A stretch of 64,000 bases of DNA, taken from the NCBI RefSeq assembly GCF_020179835.1, contig NZ_JAIUDA010000001.1:682001-746000 (forward strand). The letters run 5' to 3'. The stretch comes from Pantoea sp. alder81. GTDB taxonomy: Bacteria > Pseudomonadota > Gammaproteobacteria > Enterobacterales > Enterobacteriaceae. Below the pieces are notes generated by a model. That model did no database searches. It had not been told where the DNA came from and worked only from the letters and a program-made list of their open reading frames with translations. Below, one piece after another: positions 1 through 9,350 of the stretch (position 1 is its first letter; every line of letters begins with the position of its first letter). Position numbers and translations under genes: made by a program.

Positions 1-542
1 GACTCTCGTGAAATCTTGCTTTGCAGACTGGCACCTAACCACAACAGATAACAGCGCTGAGCCAGTTGCTCTGGCGTTTGCCCATACGGCAGTGTCTGCT
101 CCGCGGCGACTTCGCTCAGACAGCGTGCATAAGCTGCGATCATGGCGCTGGCACCGTGTTGTAAAGCATCACGCATCGGTTCTGATAAATCGCAAACTTC
201 CGCGGATAACTTCACACCCAGACAGCCCACAATATGGCCTTGCTCGATAAACAGCGTTGCGCCATAGCGGAAGTGCGTCAGCAAACGTTCACGCGCTGAC
301 AAGCCCGGCTGATTTAACTGCTGCTCGACCTGCTGCAGGTAGTTAACGAAATAGCGTTCCAGCAACGCGACGCCAAATGCTTCTTTGGAACGGAAGTAAT
401 GGTAAAACGATCCTTTCGGCACTTCTGCCAGCGCCAGCATTTCGCTCAGGCCCATTCCGGTAAAACCACGTTGCAAACAAACCTGCTCGCCAGTGGCGAG
501 CAGGTGTTCACGGGTTTCGTTGCGTTGCACAGTCTTGTTCAT
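1..542 (-). CDS. nemR: TetR-family repressor NemR (C-terminus cut by window edge)
   Basis: Reading leftward from an ATG at 540-542, 180 codons remain open to the window edge, so only the last residues are missing (E. coli NemR is about 199 residues). The N-terminal TetR helix-turn-helix is clear, with the typical KGSFYHYFRSKE recognition segment near residues 43-54. NemR represses nemA and related electrophile-detoxification genes and is inactivated by cysteine modification. A cysteine in the GCLGV segment (about residue 107) lies where the known redox cysteine Cys106 of E. coli NemR sits. Its palindromic operator lies just upstream. The family is certain; the nemR assignment also rests on the neighbours ydhL and ydhF. 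Confidence 0.9.
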   Translation of the reverse strand, partial: MNKTVQRNETREHLLATGEQVCLQRGFTGMGLSEMLALAEVPKGSFYHYFRSKEAFGVALLERYFVNYLQQVEQQLNQPGLSARERLLTHFRYGATLFIEQGHIVGCLGVKLSAEVCDLSEPMRDALQHGASAMIAAYARCLSEVAAEQTLPYGQTPEQLAQRCYLLWLGASLQSKISRE

Positions 543-555
543 GGGCCACACAGTA

Positions 556-573
556 TTAGACCAGTCGGTCTAA
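556..573. promoter_or_regulatory. NemR operator upstream of nemR
   Basis: The sequence TTAGACCAGTCGGTCTAA is a perfect 7-bp inverted repeat with a 4-bp spacer, 13 bases upstream of the nemR start. It matches the TAGACC/GGTCTA palindrome known for NemR boxes, so autoregulation is likely. It also lies only 8 bases beyond the eptA stop codon. Confidence 0.85.
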
Positions 574-581
574 TGCAAACC

Positions 582-2219
582 TTATCCGGCACTTTGGCAC
601 GATCTGATCATGTCCAGCTGCGGTTGGTACTCTTGCGTCTGAATGTTGAACATGCCCAAAACGGTATGGAAAAGATTGTCTTGCGACACTTTCTCGCTCG
701 CGGCCTGCTGACGTAAGCAGGACTCATTAATGTGGTAAGCCGCAGCATAGCCAGGCGACATCCACATCAGCAGAGGGATGTGTGTCTGCTGTGAAGGGGC
801 AAACATATAGGGCGCACCGTGCAGGTACATACCGTGTTCGCCCAGCGATTCACCGTGATCCGAGAGATAGACCAGCGCTACATTAAAGCGATCGCTTAAG
901 GCTTTGAGTTTATCAATGGTGCGACTCACCATATCGTCGGTGTACAGCAGAGAGTTGTCATAGGTATTCACCAACGCCTGATGGTCGCAATCCTGAATCT
1001 GGTTGCTATCGCAGGTTGGCGTGAAGCGACGGAATTCCGCCGGATAGCGCTGATAATAGGCCGGCCCATGGCTACCCATCTGATGCAACACGATAATCCC
1101 ATCATTGTGCAGACTATCAACATAGTTATCAAAACGATGCAGCAGGACATCATCCAGGCAGAAACCATCGTGACAATATTGCGACAGATTCCACTGCGTC
1201 ATATCGGTGTGCGGCACGCGATCGCAGGCACCTTTACAGCCGCCATCATTTTCACGCCACAGTACGCTAACACCAGCATGGGCGAGAATATCTAACACGC
1301 CTTCCTGATGATGCGCCAGATTGGCATCGTAATGCTCACGTGGCATGTTGGAGAACATACAGGGAACGGAAATGGCCGTTTCGGTACCGCAGGAGCTGGC
1401 GTCGGGGTAGTAAATGACCTGCTGTTTTTTCAGTTCAGGGTTGGTTTCACGCGCATAGCCACCCAGTGAAAAGTTCTCGGCACGTCCGGTTTCGCCCACC
1501 ACTAATACCACCAACGTTTTCTTCGGCTCAGCAGCGATCAGCGGGCCTTTTTTGGCATCCTGGCCAATTTTTACCAGCGCCTGACTGTCTTGCAGATAAC
1601 GTTGATCAACGTAATGACCGGTGCCGCTAACAATATTGGCCGGAGTGATCATTTTCACCAGCCCTTTATTGTTGCGAATCAGTGAGGCGTAATCTTTATA
1701 GAACAGCACCGCCATCAGCAGAATCAGCAAAATCGCACCCAGCGCCCCGGCCAGGCGTTGCAGCAGGCTCCACCACCAGCGTTGCCCGGTTTTGATGCGT
1801 ACCATGCAGATGGCGGCGACGGGCACCAACCCCATCAAGATCATCCACACCACATAACCACTGCTGATCAGTGCTCCAGCTTCCTGAGCATCCGACTCAA
1901 ACACGTTTTCGATCATATTGGTGTCAATCACCGTACCGAAACTGTGCATAAAGTAGTTAGCGGCGGCGCTGGCCAGCACCAACAGAATAAGCAGCGGCTT
2001 GCGAACATAGGGCCATGCCAGCAACGAGAAAATCAGATAGAACGCAGAGGCCAAAACCACCGGAATGCTGGCTGCAAACAGGTAATCGTGAATGCGATCG
2101 TAAGGGATAATTTCCCAGGCGCGCAGCAGAAACAGGGCGTTGAGCACGAGGGTAAAAAACAGGGCGGCGATCAGATTAAAACTGCTGGCATGGCACTGTA
2201 ACTTGTTCGGGAATTTCAT
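582..2219 (-). CDS. eptA: Lipid A phosphoethanolamine transferase (EptA family)
   Basis: A 545-residue inner-membrane enzyme close to the usual EptA length of about 547. About five N-terminal membrane segments (residues 15-180) precede a periplasmic alkaline-phosphatase-fold domain. Visible motifs are VGETGRAENFSLGGY, SCGTETAISVPCMFS with the threonine that carries the phosphoethanolamine intermediate, HQMGSHGPAYY, and YLSDHGESLGEHG with metal-binding Asp and His. It transfers phosphoethanolamine from phosphatidylethanolamine to lipid A and so affects cationic peptide resistance. It is co-directional with nemR and lies between nemR and ydhL, which are neighbours in E. coli. EptB or another paralogue is less likely given the N-terminus and length. 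Confidence 0.87.
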   Translation of the reverse strand: MKFPNKLQCHASSFNLIAALFFTLVLNALFLLRAWEIIPYDRIHDYLFAASIPVVLASAFYLIFSLLAWPYVRKPLLILLVLASAAANYFMHSFGTVIDTNMIENVFESDAQEAGALISSGYVVWMILMGLVPVAAICMVRIKTGQRWWWSLLQRLAGALGAILLILLMAVLFYKDYASLIRNNKGLVKMITPANIVSGTGHYVDQRYLQDSQALVKIGQDAKKGPLIAAEPKKTLVVLVVGETGRAENFSLGGYARETNPELKKQQVIYYPDASSCGTETAISVPCMFSNMPREHYDANLAHHQEGVLDILAHAGVSVLWRENDGGCKGACDRVPHTDMTQWNLSQYCHDGFCLDDVLLHRFDNYVDSLHNDGIIVLHQMGSHGPAYYQRYPAEFRRFTPTCDSNQIQDCDHQALVNTYDNSLLYTDDMVSRTIDKLKALSDRFNVALVYLSDHGESLGEHGMYLHGAPYMFAPSQQTHIPLLMWMSPGYAAAYHINESCLRQQAASEKVSQDNLFHTVLGMFNIQTQEYQPQLDMIRSCQSAG

Positions 2220-2446
2220 GAAAACTCAGTAGCAGGATGGAATGTGACAATCGTATGAATTCAACATGAGGAAAACCTTAACGCTTATTAAACAGTACCG
2301 AACCAAAGGTTGCTGCGCTGGCATCAATGGTAAATATCCATTTCCGTGGTCATGACTGGATGAAATATGGCCGAACTGCGTATACGCTTTGCACAATGTC
2401 ACTATGCTGTTATCAATATGAAGCCTGTTGTTAAATCGGAGTGGAT

Positions 2447-2686
2447 GTGGCCGAGCAATTAGAGTTCTTCCCTGTACCCAGCCCCTGTCGCGGTATCTGT
2501 CAGAGTGACGCACGTGGATACTGTCGTGGCTGCCTGCGTAGCCGTGAGGAACGTTTTAACTGGATGACGTTTACCGATGCGCAAAAACGCGATGTGTTGA
2601 GGTTATGTCGTCAACGCTGGCTGCGCTCGCATCGACAACAAAAAGTCGATGAAAATCATGATCCGCAACAACCCTCACTGTTTTAA
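2447..2686 (+). CDS. ydhL: DUF1289 protein YdhL
   Basis: A small cysteine-rich protein of 79 residues, MAEQLEFFPVPSPCRGIC at the N-terminus, with conserved CRGIC and YCRGCLRS segments that suggest metal or cluster binding. The function of DUF1289 is unknown. The start is a GTG at 2447 preceded by GGAG at 2438-2441 with a 5-base spacer; an in-frame GTG two codons earlier overlaps that ribosome-binding site and is less likely. The C-terminus PQQPSLF matches the E. coli protein. It precedes ydhF on the same strand, as in E. coli. Confidence 0.87.
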   Translation: MAEQLEFFPVPSPCRGICQSDARGYCRGCLRSREERFNWMTFTDAQKRDVLRLCRQRWLRSHRQQKVDENHDPQQPSLF

Positions 2687-2758
2687 GAAAACGATGATTT
2701 GCCTTTCCGTTATACTCCCAGATTCGCTTTCCGCATTCGCGTTCAAGGGAGTTTATCG

Positions 2759-3655
2759 ATGTTACAACCGCAAACTATCGCCCCACAGGGGCCTCAATTC
2801 TCACCGTTGATCGTCGGCTACTGGCGCCTGCTGGAGTGGGGTATGACGCCGCAGCAGTTGGTGGCCTTTATCGAGCATCATCTGGCATTAGGCATTACTA
2901 CCGTGGATCACGCCGATATTTACGGTGACTACGGTTGTGAAGCCGCCTTTGGTGAGGCGCTGCGTCTGGCGCCGGGGCTGCGTGAAAAACTGCAGATTGT
3001 GACGAAGTGCGGCATTGCGACGCGCGCCAAACCAGAACATAAAATCGGTCATTACATTACCGAGGCCAGCCACATCCTGCACAGTGCGGAAAATTCCCTA
3101 CGCTATTTCAGCACTGATTATCTTGATCTGCTGCTGATTCATCGTCCGGATCCCTTAATGGATGCGGATGAAATCGCCGAGGCCTTTATGGCGCTGCACC
3201 AGAGCGGCAAAGTGCGCCATTTCGGCGTGTCGAACTTTACCGCTTCCCAGTTCACGCTGCTGCAATCTCGCCTGCCGTTTAGCCTGGTCACCAACCAACT
3301 GGAAATCTCTCCGCTGGAACAGTCAACGCTACTCGACGGCACGCTCGATCAGTGTCAGCAGGTGCGTATCCGCCCAATGGCCTGGTCATGCCTGGGGGGT
3401 GGGCGCCTGTTTAACGATGCGCATTATCAGCCATTGCGTGATGAGCTTGAGCAGGTAAAACAGGAAATCGGTGCGAGTAGCATCGAACAGGTGGTGTATG
3501 CCTGGGTGATGAAATTGCCAAGCCGCCCATTGCCGATCATCGGATCCGGTAAAGCCACACGCGTCAGCGAAGCGGCAGGTGCTTGCCAATTGACGCTTGA
3601 TCGTCAGCAGTGGTTCCGCATTCGTAAAGCGGCGCTCGGTTTTGATGTGCCCTGA
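2759..3655 (+). CDS. ydhF: Aldo/keto reductase YdhF
   Basis: A 298-residue NADPH-dependent oxidoreductase of the aldo/keto reductase fold. The catalytic tetrad is visible: Asp and Tyr in DHADIYGDYG, Lys in VTKCG and His in LLIHRPDP. The cofactor-binding C-terminus carries LPIIGSGKATRV. The start at 2759 follows AAGGGAG at 2745-2751 with a 7-base spacer; the open frame extends upstream to 2699 but has no E. coli-like sequence there. The natural substrate of YdhF is not established. Confidence 0.92.
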   Translation: MLQPQTIAPQGPQFSPLIVGYWRLLEWGMTPQQLVAFIEHHLALGITTVDHADIYGDYGCEAAFGEALRLAPGLREKLQIVTKCGIATRAKPEHKIGHYITEASHILHSAENSLRYFSTDYLDLLLIHRPDPLMDADEIAEAFMALHQSGKVRHFGVSNFTASQFTLLQSRLPFSLVTNQLEISPLEQSTLLDGTLDQCQQVRIRPMAWSCLGGGRLFNDAHYQPLRDELEQVKQEIGASSIEQVVYAWVMKLPSRPLPIIGSGKATRVSEAAGACQLTLDRQQWFRIRKAALGFDVP

Positions 3656-3736
3656 AGCGTAAAACTACGTCAAATTACGGCAGCCTCGCCTATTCCAGTC
3701 CAGGCTTACAGGGCATTTCAACCGTAAGGAGACGTT

Positions 3737-4255
3737 ATGAAGAAAATTCTCATCGCCACACTGGCGCTGGTCTGTGCTGCTGGGGCTCAGGCCGCCTCTG
3801 AAGAGGTGACACTGCATGAGGTCACTGCACAAGGTACCGGCGCCGCCATCGGCAAAGTCACTATCAGTGAAACGCCATATGGTTTGCAGTTTGCACCCGC
3901 GCTGACGGGCCTTAAACCGGGAGTCCATGGATTCCACGTGCATGCCAAAGGCAGTTGTGAGCCTGGACAATCGGATGGCAAAACCGTTGCGGCCGGCGCG
4001 GCCGGTGGACACCTTGATCCCCAGAATACCGGCAAACACCTCGGACCCTACGCCGACGGTCATCTGGGCGATCTGCCTGCGCTTTATGTCACCGACGATG
4101 GCAAGGCCGACTATCCGGTGGTTGCGCCACGTATAAAATCGCTGAGCGAAGTGAAAGGTAAGGCGTTAATGGTTCATGTGGGTGGCGATAATCATGCTGA
4201 CCATCCGCAGCCGCTGGGTGGAGGCGGTGCCCGATTTGCCTGTGGGGTGATTTAA
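3737..4255 (+). CDS. sodC: Periplasmic Cu/Zn superoxide dismutase
   Basis: A 172-residue precursor with a Sec signal peptide that ends at AQA-A (about residue 19). The copper-binding [10 protein letters not shown] stretch, the zinc loop [23 protein letters not shown] and the terminal [10 protein letters not shown] with the disulfide cysteine are all present. It dismutates superoxide in the periplasm. A strong GGAG ribosome-binding site precedes the ATG. It follows ydhF by 81 bases on the same strand, as in E. coli, where sodC is near ydhF. Confidence 0.95.
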   Translation: MKKILIATLALVCAAGAQAASEEVTLHEVTAQGTGAAIGKVTISETPYGLQFAPALTGLKPGVHGFHVHAKGSCEPGQSDGKTVAAGAAGGHLDPQNTGKHLGPYADGHLGDLPALYVTDDGKADYPVVAPRIKSLSEVKGKALMVHVGGDNHADHPQPLGGGGARFACGVI

Positions 4256-4389
4256 ACTATTAGGCGGCAGGCAATCTGCCGTCTGCATCTTTTCACTGCC
4301 GGAAAAATTCTGACCCATTTTCCCGCTACACTCCGTGCGATATCCGTCCTATGATGTTGATTCAGGAATAGAACCTCTCAGGGGCAGGA

Positions 4390-4857
4390 ATGAAAACGCG
4401 TGGGATTTTGCTGTTATGTGTATTACTCGCGGGATGTGATCAACCCAACGAAACGCAGTTGAGGTTAGATACCAGCCGCCAGCTACAGCGCACCATTGAT
4501 ACCAACCCGCTGCGTGCAAGTTGTGAGGATATTGCCCGTGGCCGGGAATGGCTGACTCAGCACACCCTTGAGCGGTTACAGGCGCAGGGCTGCCAGAACG
4601 TGCTGCGCAGCGCCACCGAAACTAACTTCCTGCACACCGAGTTTTTTCACCGCGCGTTAACTACCGTGTGTGGCTCAATTCGGGGTAAAAGTTTCACCGG
4701 CACCTATCTCGATCGCCGCTTTATCTATTCGTATGAAGAGCGATTTCTGGTGATTGAGCCGATGACCGAGCAGGACAAAACCCGTTTTGAAGGGCACAAA
4801 ACTTTGCAGCAGTTGCAGGATGATTTCAACCGTCAGACCACGCAGTATTGCCAGTAA
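4390..4857 (+). CDS. Hypothetical lipoprotein, function unknown
   Basis: A 155-residue protein with a short lipoprotein signal ending in LLAGC (lipidation Cys16) followed by Asp, which in enterics tends to favour retention in the inner membrane. I do not recognise the mature part: it is charged, with cysteines near residues 41, 64, 94 and 154 that could form two disulfides, and a C-terminal helical stretch. It runs convergently into ydhK: its TAA ends at the base before the ydhK stop codon begins. It takes a place between sodC and ydhK where E. coli has no such gene. Confidence 0.8.
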   Translation: MKTRGILLLCVLLAGCDQPNETQLRLDTSRQLQRTIDTNPLRASCEDIARGREWLTQHTLERLQAQGCQNVLRSATETNFLHTEFFHRALTTVCGSIRGKSFTGTYLDRRFIYSYEERFLVIEPMTEQDKTRFEGHKTLQQLQDDFNRQTTQYCQ

Positions 4858-6858
4858 TCAATCCGGCACCGCCTGACTTAACTGTGCCAGTGAGCAGCGC
4901 AGGCGCCATAAAATGCCCGCCAACGTATTGGCCTCGCTATCAGGCTGCTGCTGCAGTTGCGCAATCATACCTTCCAGCTCATCCAGTGTGGCCTGCAACG
5001 AAGTGTGACGCACGCCGCGCAGGCTCATAATCCGTTGTAAATCCTGCAAACTACTATCGCGCATCTGTGCCAGAGTGCTTGAGGCGGGTCGCCATTCACG
5101 TAATTGCCAGACGATGTGAGAACAGTTGAGCAGCACCACGCCCCAGCGCAGCAGCCAGACACGCGCCTGTTCATCACGGCTATTGCTCAACTGGCTAATG
5201 TGATGATAGATCTGCGATTCAAAGTGGCTTTCGCTTAGGCGTGGATGGCGTCGCAGCTGGTCAAGAAACGCATGGCGTAACGCGCGAATATGCCGGCGGC
5301 TTCGGCGCGCATCGGAACTCGGACGCAGTACCTGAAACGCCATCCATGCCAGCAGCACGCCGCACACTTTTGCCAGATTATCGTTGAGGAAGCTTTGATA
5401 ATCCCAGTCCGGCGGATTGGTGACGGCGATAAATGAACCCATAAACACAATAAATTGCCCCCACATCCCCGCGCGTTTTTTCTGCTGCAGCTTAAACAGT
5501 TGCAAGGTAATCAGTAGCGGAAACAGCACCAGCAGAAATTGCCACAGGGCGCTGATTTGCACCATCAATCCGTATTGCAGCAGAAAACTGAACACCGACA
5601 GCCACAGCAGGGTTTTTAGCAACAGTGACACGCTGCCACTGGGGGAGGGAGCGGAAGAGTAGAGTACGCAGGCAATCGCTGTCAGCGTCAGGGCTGCCGC
5701 GCCCGCATCCCACTGCGTATCGATCCAAAAGGCACAGCCCAGCATGATAACGCTGAAGGTGCGTAACGCACTCCAGCCCGCTTCAGCGCTGTCGCTTTCT
5801 CGTGCCAAAGAGGGCACATCCGGGGGCTGAAAGCGCGTATCGGCGTCAGCGCGTTCAATCAAGCGTATCCAGCGATTGACGTTGAGGTAAACCCAACAGA
5901 AGTAGCGCAGACGCTGAACAAAGGCGCGCTGGCGGTAATCGCCGGTTGCTTCCGGTGTCACGCTGCGCAGTATGCGCGCCAGTCGATACTTATCACACTG
6001 CGGTAATGCCAGTTCGTGCAACAGTTGCTGAATGGCGGCGTAGAGTTCCGGAGGCGCATCCGGCCAGTTAAGCAGCATGCGGCGCAGGCTGGAGAGAACG
6101 CTGGTCAGGCGTAGCTGCTGGTGCAAAACATAGTTGAGCACGTTGTTCTGACGGCGATAGCGGTAATGGCTCCAGAACGCCTGAATACGCAGCAAGTTCA
6201 TGGTGAGAATCTGGCTGATGACATTCTCATGCGCGGTGCGCACGTTATCGGTGCTGCTTTGCTGCAACAGTAAAACCGCATGATCCAGCAGACGGGCGTG
6301 CATCTGCCGCAGCGAGTTCATTAAGGTGTTGCCATCCGACGTGCTGGGCAAAACCATCATCATCAGACCGGCACACAGAATGCCTGAAATCACTTCGCAA
6401 ACGCGCGCCTGAGTGATATCCCACAGCTGGGTCACATCGGTAATGTTGACGCTGCTAAAGGCAATGATCGCCGCGGTATATCCGGCCAGTGAGAACGCGT
6501 AAGCAACATTGTTTTGATAGTGGTTGGCGATCCACGTACAGAACGCCAGCCAGCCAGCCATAAAAAAGGCAAATAGCCAGGGCTCGTTGAGCGTGTGTCC
6601 GGCAATCAACAGGGCTGCCGTGGCGCCCAGCAAACTGCCGACAATGCGACCCAGACTTTTACTGATCGCGCCGCCCACGGTCGGGAAACTCACCACAGCG
6701 GCGGACGTCATCGCCCAATAGGGTTCGTCCAGTTGCAGCGCATAGGCGATGGTCAGCGCCAGACACATGGCAATCGCGTTACGTAAGGCATAGCGCCATT
6801 CTCCCCCGGTTGCTTTAATCCAGGGTAGATTTTGCCAGGCCAGCCACTGCAGATTCAT
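4858..6858 (-). CDS. ydhK: YdhK-type efflux pump membrane protein (FUSC/AaeB family)
   Basis: A 666-residue inner-membrane protein, close to E. coli YdhK (670). Two blocks of membrane helices (about residues 25-180 and 370-510) are each followed by a soluble helical region, the usual layout of aromatic-acid exporters such as AaeB and fusaric acid resistance proteins. The start [12 protein letters not shown] at 6858 lies 7 bases after the ydhJ stop; the frame is open 41 codons further upstream but that part overlaps ydhJ. It is expected to work with YdhJ as a two-part efflux system; the substrate is unknown. Confidence 0.88.
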   Translation of the reverse strand: MNLQWLAWQNLPWIKATGGEWRYALRNAIAMCLALTIAYALQLDEPYWAMTSAAVVSFPTVGGAISKSLGRIVGSLLGATAALLIAGHTLNEPWLFAFFMAGWLAFCTWIANHYQNNVAYAFSLAGYTAAIIAFSSVNITDVTQLWDITQARVCEVISGILCAGLMMMVLPSTSDGNTLMNSLRQMHARLLDHAVLLLQQSSTDNVRTAHENVISQILTMNLLRIQAFWSHYRYRRQNNVLNYVLHQQLRLTSVLSSLRRMLLNWPDAPPELYAAIQQLLHELALPQCDKYRLARILRSVTPEATGDYRQRAFVQRLRYFCWVYLNVNRWIRLIERADADTRFQPPDVPSLARESDSAEAGWSALRTFSVIMLGCAFWIDTQWDAGAAALTLTAIACVLYSSAPSPSGSVSLLLKTLLWLSVFSFLLQYGLMVQISALWQFLLVLFPLLITLQLFKLQQKKRAGMWGQFIVFMGSFIAVTNPPDWDYQSFLNDNLAKVCGVLLAWMAFQVLRPSSDARRSRRHIRALRHAFLDQLRRHPRLSESHFESQIYHHISQLSNSRDEQARVWLLRWGVVLLNCSHIVWQLREWRPASSTLAQMRDSSLQDLQRIMSLRGVRHTSLQATLDELEGMIAQLQQQPDSEANTLAGILWRLRCSLAQLSQAVPD

Positions 6859-6865
6859 GGCGGCC

Positions 6866-7723
6866 TCAATGTGCGATGGAAATCGTACAGGTGGTGCCCG
6901 CCACCAGCGGAACATCATCCGGAATTGCATCCAATCGAATGCGCACCGGCACCCGCTGCGCCAGTCGCACCCAGGGCACATTCGGTTTGATGTCCGGCAC
7001 TAATCCGCTGTCCGTTGCAACGCTCTGATCGTAAATGGCGCGCCCGATACTCTCCACTTTGCCCCGTAAGCGAGCACCGTTGCTGTACAGCACAATTTGC
7101 GCGTCTGCGCCGGGCTGAATGTGACGCAGTTTGGTCTCTTCGAAATAACCCATCACGTAATAAGAGTGGCTATCCACCAATGCGAACAGTGGCGTTCCGG
7201 CGGTGGCGTAATTGCCGGGACGGAGTGTCAGGTTGCTGATCCAACCGTCGGTGGGGGCGGTAAGGGTGGTTTGCTGCAGGTTCCAGCGCGCCTGATCCAG
7301 ACTGGCCTGTGCCGCTTTAGTGGTGGCGGTGGCGGCGTTCGCTGTTAATCGCGCGGCATCCATATCTTCTGCTGAAATCACGTTGCGCGGCAGGCTGGCG
7401 CGGCGATTGGCCTCATGCTGAGCTTTGGCCAGATCGGATTGCGCCTTCGCCAGCTGGGCATCTGCGTTATCCAGGGCAATTTGCCAGGGCACGGGATCGA
7501 TTTTCAGTAGGACGTCACCTTTATGCACAAACTGGTTGTCATGCACCTTCAGATCAATGATTCGCCCTGAAACTTCCGGTGTGATATCCACCAACTCAGC
7601 GCGCACTTTGCCATCACGCGTCCACGGTGACTGCATGTAGTAGTTCCACATCCACCAGCCGGCAATCAGGGCCAGGGCAAACACCACCAGAGTTGAAAAG
7701 TATTTAAAAGGGTTGAATTTCAT
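6866..7723 (-). CDS. ydhJ: YdhJ-type membrane fusion protein (HlyD family)
   Basis: A 285-residue periplasmic adaptor with one N-terminal membrane anchor (residues 9-29). A biotinyl-lipoyl-like half-motif, [20 protein letters not shown], is followed by a helical hairpin (about 75-150) and the return half [19 protein letters not shown]. This is the standard architecture of AaeA-like adaptor subunits. It lies between ydhI and ydhK in a tight same-strand cluster (6-7 base gaps), which indicates one operon. Confidence 0.9.
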   Translation of the reverse strand: MKFNPFKYFSTLVVFALALIAGWWMWNYYMQSPWTRDGKVRAELVDITPEVSGRIIDLKVHDNQFVHKGDVLLKIDPVPWQIALDNADAQLAKAQSDLAKAQHEANRRASLPRNVISAEDMDAARLTANAATATTKAAQASLDQARWNLQQTTLTAPTDGWISNLTLRPGNYATAGTPLFALVDSHSYYVMGYFEETKLRHIQPGADAQIVLYSNGARLRGKVESIGRAIYDQSVATDSGLVPDIKPNVPWVRLAQRVPVRIRLDAIPDDVPLVAGTTCTISIAH

Positions 7724-7729
7724 GGTGAT

Positions 7730-7966
7730 TTATCCGAGGCTCAGTATCCACAGTGCGCCAGTGACGCAGAGAACAAACAGGGAAAGATCCATCAAGGTGG
7801 GATGCCAGATGTCGCCGGAGTACATCCAGCCGCGCAGCAAGGGGTGAATCAGTAACCAGAAAAAGAACCCCAGCAGCACGGCTTTAAACAGCGGCGGAAA
7901 GAACAGCGAGGCACCAAATACCAGGTCAGTAAGCGGAGCGGTGGCGGAAAGTGCGGTAATGGACAC
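7730..7966 (-). CDS. ydhI: Small membrane protein YdhI (DUF1656)
   Basis: A 78-residue protein with two membrane segments (about residues 22-42 and 58-77). DUF1656 proteins accompany AaeA/AaeB-like pumps (AaeX in E. coli); their role is unclear. It is the first gene of the leftward ydhI-ydhJ-ydhK operon and is divergent from slyA across a 152-base region, the E. coli arrangement. Confidence 0.9.
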   Translation of the reverse strand: MSITALSATAPLTDLVFGASLFFPPLFKAVLLGFFFWLLIHPLLRGWMYSGDIWHPTLMDLSLFVLCVTGALWILSLG

Positions 7967-8091
7967 GTGTTTTCATCCTTCATGGTCCCAGGTTCTCTCT
8001 ATAACTAGCGTAGAAGAGAGCGTGCCGTCTGGCCTGAGATTTGTAATTTGTCCTGTAAACTCGCAGAATAGTGTAAAATCTGGCTTGATAG

Positions 8092-8103
8092 CTAGCAAGC
8101 TAA
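8092..8103. promoter_or_regulatory. SlyA-type operator
   Basis: CTAGCAAGCTAA differs by one base from the known SlyA consensus TTAGCAAGCTAA. It sits 15 bases upstream of the slyA ATG, so autorepression is likely. The same intergenic region carries the ydhI promoter, so the efflux operon might also be affected. Confidence 0.75.
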
Positions 8104-8118
8104 TTATAAGGAGATGAA

Positions 8119-8556
8119 ATGGATACGCCCCTCGGAACAGACCTGTCTCGGCTGGTACGCATCTGGCGTGCCTTGATTGACCAGCGTTTGAAGCCGCTTG
8201 AGCTGACACAAACGCATTGGGTGACGTTACACAATATTCATCAACTCCCGCCAGAGCAGTCGCAAATCCAGTTGGCAAAAGCCATTGGTATTGAACAGCC
8301 TTCACTGGTGCGTACGCTGGATCAGCTGGAAGAGAAAGGATTAATCACCCGTGCCACCTGCGCTAACGATCGTCGTGCCAAGCGCATCAAGCTGACTAAG
8401 CAAGCCGAGCCGATCATTGAGAAGGTTGAAAATGTGATTGACGCCACCCGTGATGACATCCTTTCAGGCATCAGCCTTGAAGAGATCAATCAGATGGTCA
8501 CGCTGATTGCACGGCTGGAAAAAAACATTCTTGAGTTCCAGAACCGCGAGAAATAA
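8119..8556 (+). CDS. slyA: MarR-family transcriptional regulator SlyA
   Basis: A 145-residue winged-helix regulator, nearly the length and sequence of E. coli SlyA (144). The DNA-binding part includes [30 protein letters not shown] and the wing with [10 protein letters not shown]. SlyA counteracts H-NS silencing and controls envelope and virulence-related genes in enterics. A strong AAGGAG site lies 8 bases before the ATG. It ends in a terminator shared with slyB. Confidence 0.95.
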   Translation: MDTPLGTDLSRLVRIWRALIDQRLKPLELTQTHWVTLHNIHQLPPEQSQIQLAKAIGIEQPSLVRTLDQLEEKGLITRATCANDRRAKRIKLTKQAEPIIEKVENVIDATRDDILSGISLEEINQMVTLIARLEKNILEFQNREK

Positions 8557-8587
8557 AAAAACCGACGCGCTGGCGTCGGTTTTTTTT
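8555..8587. terminator. Bidirectional terminator between slyA and slyB
   Basis: ACCGACGC-GCTG-GCGTCGGT (8561-8580) is a perfect 8-bp stem with a 4-base loop, flanked by an A-run on the left and a T-run on the right, so it can end both converging transcripts. Confidence 0.93.
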
Positions 8588-8597
8588 ATCTGTTCGC

Positions 8598-9065
8598 TTA
8601 GCGTGGTGAAACGGTCACCTGGCTGCCGTTAGACGCCATCACGACGCGCTGACCCACGGAGTAACGGGTTGCAGCCTGCTTCTGCACCACCATAATGGTG
8701 TTGCCATCGTCTTTACGGATTTCCAGCTCAACACCGTCAGACTTGTTAACTGCACCCTGTACGCCCTGACCTGCGACGCCGCCGAGTACCGCACCCCCTG
8801 CCGTAGCCAGACTACGACCGGTACCGCCACCAATGGTGTTACCGAGGAAACCACCCAGTACCGCACCACCAATCGCGCCAATCACGTTATTTTCATCGCC
8901 ACCCTGGATTTTAACCGGGCGAACCGACACCAGAGTACCGTAAGAAACACTTTGTACTTGTTTGGCTTCATTGGCGCTATACACATCACCGGAAAGGGTG
9001 TCATTGCTGACACAACCTGCCAGCGTCAGGCCGGTCAGTGCCACGGCTACAAAACGCTTAATCAT
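8598..9065 (-). CDS. slyB: Outer-membrane lipoprotein SlyB
   Basis: A 155-residue lipoprotein with the lipobox LTLAGC (Cys18). The glycine-rich middle IGAIGGAVLGGFLGNTIGGGTGRSLATAGGAVLGG forms the two-part glycine-zipper hairpin typical of the SlyB/Pcp family. SlyB forms rings that stabilise outer-membrane proteins during envelope stress and belongs to the PhoPQ regulon in enterics. The 285 bases upstream (9066-9350) are shared with the divergent anmK promoter; I could not pick out a convincing PhoP box there. Confidence 0.95.
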   Translation of the reverse strand: MIKRFVAVALTGLTLAGCVSNDTLSGDVYSANEAKQVQSVSYGTLVSVRPVKIQGGDENNVIGAIGGAVLGGFLGNTIGGGTGRSLATAGGAVLGGVAGQGVQGAVNKSDGVELEIRKDDGNTIMVVQKQAATRYSVGQRVVMASNGSQVTVSPR

Positions 9066-9350
9066 CAGAAAGCTCCTTAATGCAAAAAAACGCCATGTTC
9101 TCGTCCTCTACAGCAAGAGTATAAGACAGAAAGCTGGCAATTGACTCTATGTCCAAATAATACGCGGCTGAGGCGAAGGATAGACCATTGCCCCTCAACA
9201 AAAATTCAATTTCGTGCTGAAAATATTTTAGCGCTGAAATGCTGTGTGCTGTGCGGTTGAAAAGCGGAATTTTATCATAGAATTAGCCGCTGATATTTGC
9301 CAGGCTAAACAGAATCGTATTGAAGACTCGCACGTGGGTAAGGAACCGCT

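Noticed and set aside
2226-2513. A 95-codon minus-strand frame overlapping the start of ydhL
   Set aside because: It overlaps ydhL, whose identity is clear, and has no family match.
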